A stretch of DNA of 64,000 nt from Lysobacterales bacterium (lineage in GTDB: Bacteria > Pseudomonadota > Gammaproteobacteria > Xanthomonadales > Xanthomonadaceae). The DNA lies in the NCBI GenBank assembly GCA_019510125.1, contig JAEKKX010000006.1, positions 124,001-188,000 of the forward strand, given 5' to 3'. Under the pieces are notes generated by a model. The model was not told the origin of the DNA. It made no database searches and saw nothing but the letters and a program-made list of their open reading frames with translations. The number at the start of each line of letters is the position of its first letter. Position 1 is the stretch's first letter. The translations under genes and the position numbers were made by a program. Below, piece after piece: positions 38,224-46,831 of this stretch.

Positions 38224-38955
38224 ATGGCCGAAAAGTTTGCCCCACCCCCCGCCGCCGCCGATCCGATCCCGGTGCTGTACCGCGACGACCGCCTCGCCGT
38301 GGTCGACAAGCCCGCCGGGCTGATGGTCCACGACAGCGCGCTGGCCCGCGGAGAAACCGATTTCATGGCCGACCGCCTGCGCGCGCAGTTCGGGCGCCAG
38401 GTCTTCCTGGTGCATCGGCTGGACCGGGCGACCAGCGGCTGCCTGCTGCTGGCGTTCGATCGCGAGGCCGCCTCGGCGCTGGGCAGGACGCTGATGTCCG
38501 GCGAGGTCGAAAAGGCCTATCTCGCGGTCTGCCGCGGCTGGCCGGCGGATGCGGCCTTCACCGTCGACCACCCGCTGGACGGTGGCCCGGGCAAGCCGCA
38601 GAAAAAGCCGGCGACCACGCGGTTCGAGCGGTTGGCCACCTGCGAACTGGCGCTGCCGTCGGCGGGGTTCGCGACCTCGCGCTACGCGCTGTTGCGGGCG
38701 TGGCCGGAGACCGGGCGCTTCCGCCAGATCCGCCGCCATCTCAAGCATCTGTCGCACCATCTCATCGGCGACACCAGCCACGGCGACGGCCGCCACAACC
38801 GCCAGTTCCGGATGCTGGGCATCCACCGCATGCTGCTGCACGCGGAACGATTGGCGTTCGATCATCCCGACGACGGCCGCCGGATGCTGGCGACCGCGCC
38901 GGTGGACGCGGAATTCGCGAAGGCGCTGGCGCTGTTCGAGCCGGCGGCTGGGTGA
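38224..38955 (+). CDS. truC: tRNA pseudouridine(65) synthase TruC
   Basis: A 243-residue RluA-family pseudouridine synthase. The catalytic Asp67 lies in HRLDRATSG. TruC-type features follow: the GDTSHGDGRHNRQFR block and HRMLLHAERLAFDHP near the C-terminus, which match E. coli TruC better than RluA/C/D. The N-terminus ILYRDDRLAVVDKPAG-like strand is present as VLYRDDRLAVVDKPAG. It modifies U65 in tRNA-Ile and tRNA-Asp. The ATG at 38224 was chosen; 38191 is an in-frame alternative. The stop lies inside a 12-bp tandem repeat. Divergent from the M16 gene. Confidence 0.9.
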   Translation: MAEKFAPPPAAADPIPVLYRDDRLAVVDKPAGLMVHDSALARGETDFMADRLRAQFGRQVFLVHRLDRATSGCLLLAFDREAASALGRTLMSGEVEKAYLAVCRGWPADAAFTVDHPLDGGPGKPQKKPATTRFERLATCELALPSAGFATSRYALLRAWPETGRFRQIRRHLKHLSHHLIGDTSHGDGRHNRQFRMLGIHRMLLHAERLAFDHPDDGRRMLATAPVDAEFAKALALFEPAAG

Positions 38956-38993
38956 GCGGCTGGGTGAGCGGCGGTATGAGCGGCGGTATGAGC
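38946..38993. repeat. Four 12-bp tandem units over the truC stop codon
   Basis: GGCTGGGTGAGC occurs twice (38946-38969), then GGCGGTATGAGC twice (38970-38993). The first unit carries the truC stop (38953-38955). Because the period is a multiple of three, every unit holds an in-frame TGA. Confidence 0.8.
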
Positions 38994-39035
38994 GGCGGGG
39001 CTGTCGGCGAGGGCGTCGATGCCCCGCCGGCAATC

Positions 39036-39566
39036 TCAGCGATGATCGGGCGCGGGCTTGTCGTCGCCCAGTTCGCGCTGGATGTCGCGCTGCATGCGAT
39101 CGACCGTTTCCTCGATCATCGGCCGCATTTCGTCGGTGGCCAACTGCATCGCCTGCGGCAGCTTGGCGAGGATGCTGCGGCCGGTGTCGCTGCCGTAGAA
39201 GGCGATCATGGCCTCGACTTCCTCGGCGGTGAACGCCTGGGCGTAGATGCGCCGGTACACCGGGCTGAGCTTGTCCCAGCTAAGGATCATCCGCAGCGCG
39301 TCGTGCTGGCGGTCGAGGACGCGCTGCATCCTCGCCCGGTCCCCGGGCGTCGGATCCGGGCCGATCGCGTGTTCCGCGCCGATCGCGGCGCCCTGGTCCA
39401 TCTGCGCCACGATCTGGTCCACAAGCCGCGGCATGTCGAGGGCGGCGAACAGCCGGTCGATCTGGGCGTCGGTCGGCGGCGCGGCGAACGCCGGGGCCGC
39501 GCTCGCGCACCACAGCAGCAGCAGCGGCAGCAGGCGGATGGCGAAGCGACGCATCGGCATTGACAT
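39036..39566 (-). CDS. DUF2059 secreted protein
   Basis: A 176-residue exported protein. Signal peptide about 1-30 (ending AAPAFAAPP). The C-terminal half carries the DUF2059 pattern: YRRIYAQAFTAEEVEAMIAFYGSDTGRSILAKLPQAM, where AEEVEAMIAFYGSDTG is typical. Function unknown. The ATG at 39566 overlaps the upstream stop as TGATG, so it is translationally coupled to the next gene upstream. In-frame ATGs at 39560 and 39554 (MPMRRF, MRRF) are alternatives. Confidence 0.85.
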   Translation of the reverse strand: MSMPMRRFAIRLLPLLLLWCASAAPAFAAPPTDAQIDRLFAALDMPRLVDQIVAQMDQGAAIGAEHAIGPDPTPGDRARMQRVLDRQHDALRMILSWDKLSPVYRRIYAQAFTAEEVEAMIAFYGSDTGRSILAKLPQAMQLATDEMRPMIEETVDRMQRDIQRELGDDKPAPDHR

Positions 39567-40201
39567 CAGCGTCGGCTGCGGTTGCGCAGTTCGGCGTCGA
39601 AGCCGCGCTTCATGTCGCCCAGCATCGGCAGCAGCAGGTCCTCGAGGCCCTGCATCGCCTGCGCGGCGTCGCGGGTGCCGCCGAGCATCTGGTCCTCGAT
39701 CTGGCCGTTGTCGCCGTAGGGCGAGCGGTAGCGCTCTTCCTTGGCGTCGGGGTGGCGCGTGCCGTAGCTCGAGGAGTACAGGTCGCGGGTGACCGGGCTC
39801 AGGCGGTCCCAGTAGCGGCGGACCAGTTCCTCGGCGTCGGCGCGGTAGCGGGCGGCGGTGGCGCGGTCGGTCATGGCGTTGCCGCTGGTGGCGCTGCCGT
39901 CCATCTGGCCCTGGACCAGGCCGAGCAGCGCCTGAACTTCGTCGGCGGCGCGCTGCGACGAGGTCGGGCCGCCGCCCATCTCGCCGCCGAAGCCGCCGGT
40001 GAGGCTGGCCGCGGGGCCGGCGTCCTGGCCGCCATAGGCGGCCGATGCGGCCGGTGCGGCCGGGGCCCAGCCGCCGCCGCCGACCAGCGCCGGATCGCCG
40101 CCGCCGCCGACCATGGCCCGGTCCTGCGCCGAGGCGGCGAGGATCGGCAGCGCCGACAGGCAGGCGAGGAGGGCGAGGGACAGGGACGTGCGAGGGGACA
40201 T
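39566..40201 (-). CDS. Secreted hypothetical protein, Gly-rich
   Basis: A 211-residue protein with a signal peptide (about 1-25, ending LAASAQ). Residues 28-85 are rich in Gly, Ala and Pro and probably disordered; the C-terminal half is helical with RYWDRLSPVTRDLYSSSYG and MQGLEDLLLPMLGDMKR. The central RYWDRLSPVTRDLY stretch is a loose counterpart of the KLSPVYRRIYAQAF segment of the DUF2059 protein below, so the two coupled genes may be distant relatives. No catalytic motif. Confidence 0.7.
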   Translation of the reverse strand: MSPRTSLSLALLACLSALPILAASAQDRAMVGGGGDPALVGGGGWAPAAPAASAAYGGQDAGPAASLTGGFGGEMGGGPTSSQRAADEVQALLGLVQGQMDGSATSGNAMTDRATAARYRADAEELVRRYWDRLSPVTRDLYSSSYGTRHPDAKEERYRSPYGDNGQIEDQMLGGTRDAAQAMQGLEDLLLPMLGDMKRGFDAELRNRSRR

Positions 40202-40436
40202 GACCGGGACTCTCCATGCGATCGGGGGGCTGTCGGCAGGCAGGGCGAGCCGCCGCGTGGCGGGCGCGAAAAACCATCTTCCGGCAGCGCCCGCGACCGG
40301 TCAATCGTGCCCGCGCGTCCGCCGACGGCCGGAACGATCCGCCGCCATGCGTCCGTTGCGACCCGGCCGCCGCGGCCGGTCCGTCGCCACGGCTCCGCCG
40401 CGACGCACCGGCGGCGACGCTCGCTACAATCCGGCC

Positions 40437-40847
40437 ATGGTCAGCGAGATCGTCATCCCCGAGTCGGAACTGGTGGAGCGCTTCGTACGCGCCTCCGGCC
40501 CGGGCGGGCAGAACGTCAACAAGGTCGCCACCGCGGTCGAACTGCGGTTCGACGTCGCCGCTTCGCCGACCCTGCCCGAAGCCGTGCGCGAACGCCTGCT
40601 GGCGCGCCGCGACCGCCGGGTCACCGCCGAGGGCGTGCTGGTGATCAACGCCCAGCGGTTCCGCACCCAGGAGCGCAATCGCGAGGACGCCCGCGAGCGC
40701 CTGGCCGCATTCATCGCCGCCGGCCTGCATGCGCCGACCCCGCGGGTCGCCACCAGGCCCTCGCGCGCGGCCAAGAAGCGCCGGCTCGACGACAAGCGCC
40801 AGCGCGCCGGGGTCAAGCGCGAGCGCACGCGCAAGGACTGGGATTGA
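40437..40847 (+). CDS. arfB: ArfB-type ribosome-rescue factor (YaeJ, codon-independent release)
   Basis: A 136-residue protein with the release-factor GGQ loop at 23-25 (SGPGGQNVNKVATAVELRFD). It lacks the codon-recognition domains of RF1/RF2 and ends in a basic tail (AAKKRRLDDKRQRAGVKRERTRKD) that, in E. coli ArfB, inserts into the empty mRNA channel of stalled ribosomes. It hydrolyses peptidyl-tRNA on non-stop ribosomes. Its stop overlaps the acyltransferase start as TGATG, so the two are coupled. Confidence 0.94.
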   Translation: MVSEIVIPESELVERFVRASGPGGQNVNKVATAVELRFDVAASPTLPEAVRERLLARRDRRVTAEGVLVINAQRFRTQERNREDARERLAAFIAAGLHAPTPRVATRPSRAAKKRRLDDKRQRAGVKRERTRKDWD

Positions 40848-41455
40848 TGGCCGCGCGTCCGCCGGCCCCGCCGCTGCTGCCGACGCTGCCTCCCAGCCTG
40901 CCGCGGGTCCCGCGCAGCGGCTTCACGCGCTGGCTGGGGCGCACGATCCTGCGCCTGGGCGGCTGGCGCATGGTCGGCAGCTTCCCGGACATTCCCAGGG
41001 CGGTGCTGATCGGCGCGCCGCATTCCTCGAACTGGGACGGGCTGTGGGGCCTCGCCGCGAAGGCGGCGGTGGGCCTGGACATCCGGATCTTCGCCAAGCA
41101 CCAGTTGTTCTGGTGGCCGCTGGGCCCGGTGCTGCGCCGCTTCGGCATCATCCCGGTGAACCGCGGCGACCCGCGCGGCCTGATCGAACAGATGCTGCAG
41201 CGCTTCCGCGAGCAGGACGCGTTCTGGCTGGGGATCGCGCCGGAAGGCACCCGACGGCGGGTGGAGCGCTGGAAACCGGGGTTCTGGAAGATCGCGCACG
41301 CGGCCGGCGTGCCGATCGTGCCGGCGTACTTCCACTACCCGGAGAAGATCATCGGCATCGGCGAACCGTTCGTGACCAGCGGCGACATGGAGGCCGACCT
41401 GGCCCGCATCCGCGCCTGGTACGCGCCGTGGCAGGGCAAGCACCGTGGCGTGTGA
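40847..41455 (+). CDS. PlsC-like 1-acyl-glycerol-3-phosphate acyltransferase family protein
   Basis: A 202-residue acyltransferase. The catalytic HX4D motif is H59-SSNW-D64 (APHSSNWDG); the second motif [20 protein letters not shown] (about 128-147) contains the expected EGT. Its small size and the HSSNWD variant are those of the compact PlsC-like group rather than the housekeeping PlsC. A Pro-rich N-terminus (1-22) precedes the domain. It probably transfers an acyl chain to a lysophospholipid or other lipid. It is coupled to arfB (TGATG). Confidence 0.87.
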   Translation: MAARPPAPPLLPTLPPSLPRVPRSGFTRWLGRTILRLGGWRMVGSFPDIPRAVLIGAPHSSNWDGLWGLAAKAAVGLDIRIFAKHQLFWWPLGPVLRRFGIIPVNRGDPRGLIEQMLQRFREQDAFWLGIAPEGTRRRVERWKPGFWKIAHAAGVPIVPAYFHYPEKIIGIGEPFVTSGDMEADLARIRAWYAPWQGKHRGV

Positions 41456-41707
41456 GCGCGCGCGATGTGCCCGCATGCGCGATCGCCGCGTCGACTGGCA
41501 TCGCCCCCGCCTTCCCGTATCCTTGCAGGGTTCATCCCGATCGGCCCGGAGACGCATGGCGACGCCCGAACGCATCCCGGGAGCGGCCCGCGACGACACG
41601 GTCGCGGCACGCTTCCGACCGTCGCCGCGCCCGGTGCGGCGCCATGCCTGCCACGTCCGCCGCGGGCGGTGGACGCCGAGCGGACACGACATTTCCAGGA
41701 GACCCAC

Positions 41708-42406
41708 ATGAACATCTTCAGCCGAATGGCCAACCTCGTGCGCGGCTTCTTCTCGCTCTTCGTCACCGGCCTGGAGCAGCAGCATCCGGAGATCGCGTAC
41801 GAGAACGCGATCAACACGATGATCGAGAAGTACAACAAGCTCAAGAACGCCAGCGCCGGCCTGATCCGCCTCCGCGAGGACGCCGCCGACCGCCTGCAGA
41901 AGGCGCAGCGGCAGCAGGGCGAACTGAGCGCGATGCTCGAACAGGCGATGGCGACCGACCAGGACGACCTCGCGGTCGAGCTGATCGAGCGCAAGGACGC
42001 CGTCGACGCCGACATCGTCGCGCTGCAGGCCGAGCTCGAGGGCGCCGGCAGGGACGTCGAGACCGCCAAGACCGCGCTCACCGAGGTCAAGAACGAGATC
42101 GCCAAGCTCAAGGCCGAGAAGGACCGCATGCTCGCCAAGATGCAGAGCGCGCAGGCCCGCACCCGGATCAACGACCAGCTCGAAGGGCTGTCGGTGGACG
42201 CCGAGCTGCGCGCGCTGGAGAACGTGCGCACCGGCATCAAGGACACCATCGCCAGGGCCAAGCTCGGCGACGAACTGCGCGAGTCCGACCTCGACACCCG
42301 CCTCAACGCGCTGAAGGCCAGCAGCAGCAAGGCCACCGCGCGCGCCAAGCTCGAAGCGCTGAAGCGCGAGCGCGCCGGGCAGGGCGCGGGCGACCGGACG
42401 ATCTGA
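41708..42406 (+). CDS. PspA/IM30 family protein, second copy
   Basis: A 232-residue ESCRT-III-like protein. The N-terminal amphipathic helix ([19 protein letters not shown], 1-19) fits membrane insertion. The helical hairpin (about 28-150) contains [44 protein letters not shown] and [16 protein letters not shown]. The C-terminal helices (about 175-232) end in [10 protein letters not shown]. It is only distantly related to the YjfJ-type protein at 14466-15233. AGGAG precedes ATG 41708; 97 bp separate it from an AAA ATPase gene, the likely partner. Confidence 0.9.
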   Translation: MNIFSRMANLVRGFFSLFVTGLEQQHPEIAYENAINTMIEKYNKLKNASAGLIRLREDAADRLQKAQRQQGELSAMLEQAMATDQDDLAVELIERKDAVDADIVALQAELEGAGRDVETAKTALTEVKNEIAKLKAEKDRMLAKMQSAQARTRINDQLEGLSVDAELRALENVRTGIKDTIARAKLGDELRESDLDTRLNALKASSSKATARAKLEALKRERAGQGAGDRTI

Positions 42407-42503
42407 CCGCGTCGGCCGATCCTGCCGCGGTCCGCGTCCGGCACGACCGCGCCGCACGCGGATCCGCACGCACGTCGCCCTTCGTCGCCAGGACAACGCC
42501 GCC

Positions 42504-44324
42504 ATGACCACCCTCAACGGCGCCACGACGCCGACCGCCGCGCTCCCGGCCTGGGCCGAAGCGCTCAAGCGGCGCTACCTCGCCGGCGAAGCCGGGCTGT
42601 TCCTGCTCCACGGCAACGTCCACGACGGCGTCCCGCACGCGGGCCGGCTGCTGCCGTTCGCCGACTACCTGCAGGACGTGGTGCTGGCCGCGAAACCGCA
42701 GCGCTACGAACTCGCGCTGCGCCACGCCGGCCTCAAGCGCCGCGGCGACGGCGCCAGGCCGATCGAGCCCGCCGGATCGCTGCTCGCGGACATGGCCGCG
42801 CTCGAATTGCGGCTGCGCAGCGGCGAGGGCGTCGCGCTGGTGCTGCCGCATGCCGGCGACCTGCTGCCGAACGCCGACACCACGTTCCTCAGCACCGACG
42901 AGCGCGGCCTGCTGGAGATCTTCCACGACTGGTCGCTGGGCGGGCTGCTGCTGCAGCGCAACCACATCGTCGTGCTGCTGTGCGCGTCGCTGGCGGAACT
43001 GCATCCCTCGCTCAACACCAATCCGCGGATCGCCGCGATCGAAGTGCCGCTGCCCGACGAGGCCGCGCGCGCGCAACTGGTCGCGCAGTCGGCGCCGCAC
43101 ATGCCGGCGGAGCGGCGGGCGCTGGTCGCCAAGCACACCGCCGGCCTGCGCCTGCTGGAGATCGACGGCATCGTCGCCGAGCGTCCCGACGCCGGCCTGC
43201 CCGAGGCCGAGCGCAAGGCGCTGGCGCTGCAGTTGCTCGGCGACGCGCCGGACGCGGCGAAGCGCGCCGAGGCCTACGCCGGCGTCACCGCCGGCAAGAG
43301 CCGCGAGGAGATCGCGTTCCTGATCCTCGGCCACGACGCGCCGCAGGGCGGCGAGGACCCGGTCGACGCGATGCTCGCGGTCATCGGCCAGCGCAAGCGG
43401 GAGATCATCCAGCGCTCCTGCGGCGACCTGATCGAATTCCTCGATCCGGACCACGGCCTCGACGCGGTCGGCGGCTACGACCGGATCAAGGCCGAACTGA
43501 TGAAGATCGCCGCGCTGATCCGCAGCGGCGACGCCCGCCTCGCGCCGATGGGGCTGCTCGCGGTCGGCCCGATGGGCGTGGGCAAGACCTTCGTGGTCAA
43601 GGCGTTCCTCAAGGACGCCGGGCTGCCGGGCGTGGTGCTCAAGAACTTCCGCTCGAAATGGGTCGGCTCGACCGAGTCCAACCTCGAGCGGGTGCTGAAG
43701 ATCATCCGCGCGATGAGCCCGATCGCGCTGGTCATCGACGAAGGCGACCGCAGTTTCGGCGGCGGCGAGGGCGGCGAGACCGACGGCGGCACGTCGTCGC
43801 GGGTCATCGCCCGGCTCAAGGACTTCATGTCCGACCCCGGCAACCGCGGCCACGTGCTGACGATCCTGATGACCAACCGCCCGGACCGGCTCGACGTCGA
43901 CATCAAGCGCCCCGGACGGCTCGATCGCAAGATCCCGTTCTTCTACGCCGACACCGCGGCCGACCGCCTGCGCATCGTGCAGGCGATCCTCGGGCGCAAC
44001 GGCGCCGCGCTCGCGGACGCCGATGCGGCGGCGCAGACCGCGGCGCTGGAAGGCCTGGACGGCTATTCCAACGCCGATCTCGAGGCGATCGCGCTGCTCG
44101 CGCTCGACAACGCGCGCGACGACGGCGCCGCGCTGGCGCTGGCGCACCTGCAGCAGGCCATCGCCGACTTCATCCCGCCGCAGCACGCGGACACGCTGCA
44201 ACTGATGGAACTGCTGGCGGTGCAGGAATCCTCGCGCCGCAGCCTGCTGCCGGAGCGCTTCGCGACGCTGGCCCCGGCGGAGGTGTCGGCGCGGATCGCG
44301 GAGCTGAAGCGGCGCGTCCGCTGA
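42504..44324 (+). CDS. AAA+ ATPase paired with PspA
   Basis: A 606-residue ATPase. The N-terminal half (about 1-330) has a degenerate AAA-like core ([12 protein letters not shown], no GKT). The C-terminal AAA module is intact: Walker A GPMGVGKT (355-362), Walker [10 protein letters not shown] with D412/E413, sensor-1-like [11 protein letters not shown] (about 446-456) and an arginine-rich [12 protein letters not shown]. It resembles FtsH/Vps4-type classical AAA ATPases, with no protease domain and no membrane segment. It lies 97 bp after pspA, so it plausibly takes apart PspA polymers; that role is inference. Confidence 0.88.
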   Translation: MTTLNGATTPTAALPAWAEALKRRYLAGEAGLFLLHGNVHDGVPHAGRLLPFADYLQDVVLAAKPQRYELALRHAGLKRRGDGARPIEPAGSLLADMAALELRLRSGEGVALVLPHAGDLLPNADTTFLSTDERGLLEIFHDWSLGGLLLQRNHIVVLLCASLAELHPSLNTNPRIAAIEVPLPDEAARAQLVAQSAPHMPAERRALVAKHTAGLRLLEIDGIVAERPDAGLPEAERKALALQLLGDAPDAAKRAEAYAGVTAGKSREEIAFLILGHDAPQGGEDPVDAMLAVIGQRKREIIQRSCGDLIEFLDPDHGLDAVGGYDRIKAELMKIAALIRSGDARLAPMGLLAVGPMGVGKTFVVKAFLKDAGLPGVVLKNFRSKWVGSTESNLERVLKIIRAMSPIALVIDEGDRSFGGGEGGETDGGTSSRVIARLKDFMSDPGNRGHVLTILMTNRPDRLDVDIKRPGRLDRKIPFFYADTAADRLRIVQAILGRNGAALADADAAAQTAALEGLDGYSNADLEAIALLALDNARDDGAALALAHLQQAIADFIPPQHADTLQLMELLAVQESSRRSLLPERFATLAPAEVSARIAELKRRVR

Positions 44325-44358
44325 CGCGCCGCGATCGGGTCGTTTTCGGTTCTGCGCT

Positions 44359-45825
44359 TCAGCGCTGGCCGACGCGCTCGCGCATCGGCGGCGCCTCCGG
44401 CCAGCCGCCGGCCAGCGCCTTGTACAGCGCGACCGCAGTGGTCGTCGTGCGCGTGCGCGCGTCCGCGAACGCATCCTCCGCCTGCAGCCGCGTGCGCTCG
44501 GCGTCGAGCAGTTCCAGCAGTCCGGTCGCCCCCGCGCGGTAGCGGATGCGCGCGAGCGCGGCGGCGGCGGTGCTGTCCTGCGCGGCCTGCGCCAGCAGCG
44601 CGTCCTCCTCGCGCGCGCGGGCGTGGCGGACCAGCGCGTTCTCGGTGTCCTCCAGCGCCAGCAGCACGGTGCGCTCGTAGCCGGCCAGCGCGCCGGAGGC
44701 GTCGGCGTCGGCGGCCGCGATGCGCGCGCGCACCCGGCCCACGTCGAGGAACGACCAGTCGATGCCGAACGACGCCAGCCGGGTCTCGCTGTCGCGGCGG
44801 AACAGCGCGTCGGCGTCGATCGCCTGGCTGCCGATCAGCCCGCCGAGGGTGAAGCGCGGGAACAGGTCGGCGGTGGCGACGCCGACGCGGGCGGTCGCGG
44901 CATGCAGCCGGGCTTCCGCGGCGGCGATGTCGGGACGGCGGCGCAGCAGCGCGCCGGGCGTGCCGGGGTCGATGCCGGCCGGCAGCGACGGCAGCGCCTT
45001 CGGGGTCGACAGTGCGTCCACCAGCGCCTCCGGGGTCTGCCCGCTCAGCACCGCGAGGCGATGCATCGCGACCGCGATCTGCGCTTCCAGCGCGGGGATG
45101 CGCGATGCGGTCGAGGCCTGCTGCGCGCGGGCGCGGGCGGCGTCGAAGGCGCTGTCGGCGCCGGCCTGCAGCCGCGCCTCGACCAGGCGCAGGGTGTCGC
45201 GCTGGGTGTCGGCGTTCTCGCGCGCGACCCGCAGCCGTTCCTGCAGGCCGCGCAGCTCGAAGTAGGTGCGCGCGACTTCGCCGACGATCGCGACCTGCGC
45301 GGCCGCGAGGTCGGCGGCGCTGGCCGCGGCCTCGGCGCGACCGGCCTCCACGCCGCGGCGGATGCGGCCGAACACGTCGAGTTCCCACGCCGCGTTCGCC
45401 GAGACCGCGTACGCGTCGGCGTCGCGATCCGCCCGCGGCACGCCGGGCTGCTGGTCGGCGCTGGCGCGGCTGTCGCTGGCGGCGGCGCTGCCGGTGATCG
45501 TCGGCAGGCGGTCGAACTTCGCGCCGCGCAGCAGCGCGTTGGCGCGGTCGTACTGCGCCAGCGCGATCCGCAGGTCGTGGTTGGCGGCCAGCGTCCGCTC
45601 GACCAGCGCGTCGAGCTGCGGATCGCCGAAATCGCGCCAGAACGCGGCGTCGACCGTCGGCTGCGGCGCGTCGGCGTCCACGGCCGGCGACGCGCCGGAG
45701 AAGCGCTCCGGCACCGCCACCGCGGGCCGGACGTGGTTCGGACCGACCGTGCACGCGGCGAGCGCGAGGGTCAGCGCGGCGGTCGTGAGCAGCGCGGCAT
45801 TGGTCGCGCGCGACGGATGGGACAT
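44359..45825 (-). CDS. NodT/OprM-family outer-membrane efflux lipoprotein
   Basis: A 488-residue outer-membrane channel of RND efflux systems. A lipobox LALAAC (Cys25) is followed by TVGPNHVRPAV, the NodT-family start. Two homologous halves with long helical segments (about 100-250 and 300-470) match the trimeric TolC/OprM fold, including GVATADLFPRFTLGG. It is the last gene of a leftward unit: adaptor, pump, SDR, channel, with 44 bp between it and the SDR gene. It should let the pump expel substrates across the outer membrane. Confidence 0.93.
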   Translation of the reverse strand: MSHPSRATNAALLTTAALTLALAACTVGPNHVRPAVAVPERFSGASPAVDADAPQPTVDAAFWRDFGDPQLDALVERTLAANHDLRIALAQYDRANALLRGAKFDRLPTITGSAAASDSRASADQQPGVPRADRDADAYAVSANAAWELDVFGRIRRGVEAGRAEAAASAADLAAAQVAIVGEVARTYFELRGLQERLRVARENADTQRDTLRLVEARLQAGADSAFDAARARAQQASTASRIPALEAQIAVAMHRLAVLSGQTPEALVDALSTPKALPSLPAGIDPGTPGALLRRRPDIAAAEARLHAATARVGVATADLFPRFTLGGLIGSQAIDADALFRRDSETRLASFGIDWSFLDVGRVRARIAAADADASGALAGYERTVLLALEDTENALVRHARAREEDALLAQAAQDSTAAAALARIRYRAGATGLLELLDAERTRLQAEDAFADARTRTTTTAVALYKALAGGWPEAPPMRERVGQR

Positions 45826-45869
45826 GGAAGGTCTCCGGAAGGAAGGGGAAGCGTCCGCGCCGCGCGACC

Positions 45870-46604
45870 TCACCAGCGCAGGGTCTGCCCGAGGTGGGTG
45901 AAGCCGCCGGTGGGGCCGTCCGCGCCGAGCAGCGCCATCTCGACGCTGCTGCGGGCGCCGGTCGCGATGTCGAGCTCGCCGTTGGCGTTCATGTCGGTCT
46001 TCACCGATCCCGGATGGATCGCGTTGACCTTGATCGGCGTGTCGCGCAGTTCGTGCGCCAGGTGCACGGTCCAGGCGTTCAGCGCGGTCTTCGAGACGTT
46101 GTAGGCCGGCACCTTGTAGTCGTAGATCGCGGACGCCGGATCCTGGTGTTCGGCCAGCGAGCCGAGCAGGCTGGAGACGTTGACGATGCGGCCGGCGTCG
46201 GAGGCCTGCAGCAGCGGCAGGAACGCCTGGGTGACGGCGACGACGCCGAACAGGTTGGTGTCGAAAGTGTCGCGCCACGACGACAGCGACTGCTGCGACG
46301 GCGTCTTGTCGAAGGCGTCGCGGAACACGCCGGCGTTGTTGACCAGGATGTCGAGGCGGCCGTGGCGCTCGCGGACCTGGTGCGCGGCGAGGGCGATGCT
46401 GTCGGCGTCGGTGACGTCGAGCGCGATCGCCTCCACCGGCAGGCCTTCGGCCTGCAGCGCCAGCGCGGCCTCGACGGCCTTGTCGCGGTCGCGGCCGGCG
46501 AGCAGGGTGTGGACGCCGGCGGCGGCGAGCTGGCGGACGGTTTCGAGGCCGATGCCGCGGGTGGCGCCGGTGACGAGGGCGATCTTTGTGGTGGTGTCGG
46601 ACAT
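45870..46604 (-). CDS. SDR-family oxidoreductase embedded in the efflux operon
   Basis: A 244-residue short-chain dehydrogenase. Cofactor motif TGATRGIG (about 13-20), LLVNNAG-type ILVNNAGVF, catalytic Ser in NVSSLLGSL and Tyr/Lys in YNVSKTALN. Closest by pattern to carbonyl-reductase-like SDRs. It sits between the pump and outer-membrane channel genes of the RND unit, so it may act on the same toxic aldehydes or quinones that the pump exports; this is inference from position. A repeat-like run of ATG-containing GGGAATGAAGC units lies upstream (46620-46690). Confidence 0.9.
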   Translation of the reverse strand: MSDTTTKIALVTGATRGIGLETVRQLAAAGVHTLLAGRDRDKAVEAALALQAEGLPVEAIALDVTDADSIALAAHQVRERHGRLDILVNNAGVFRDAFDKTPSQQSLSSWRDTFDTNLFGVVAVTQAFLPLLQASDAGRIVNVSSLLGSLAEHQDPASAIYDYKVPAYNVSKTALNAWTVHLAHELRDTPIKVNAIHPGSVKTDMNANGELDIATGARSSVEMALLGADGPTGGFTHLGQTLRW

Positions 46605-46831
46605 GATCTGGCTCCGTGGGGTCGGTAAGTGTTGGAGTGAAGCGGGGGGAATGAAGCGGTGGGGAATGACGCAGGGAGAATGAAGCGGGGGTGGGGATTG
46701 CAGGCGGGAAATGCGTGATGGCCGGGTCCCTGCGGCGATCGCCGCGGGAACGGTGCATGGTGGGCGGGCGTCGCCGCGGCGCGCTATCCGATCCTTGCGG
46801 CGCGCGCCGCGACGACGGGGAAAAGACCGTG

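Noticed and set aside
41456-41707. Sigma-54 promoter for the second pspA
   Set aside because: A TGGCAT and a TTGCA are present but 24 nt apart, far from the GG-N10-GC spacing. PspF-type binding sites were not seen either.
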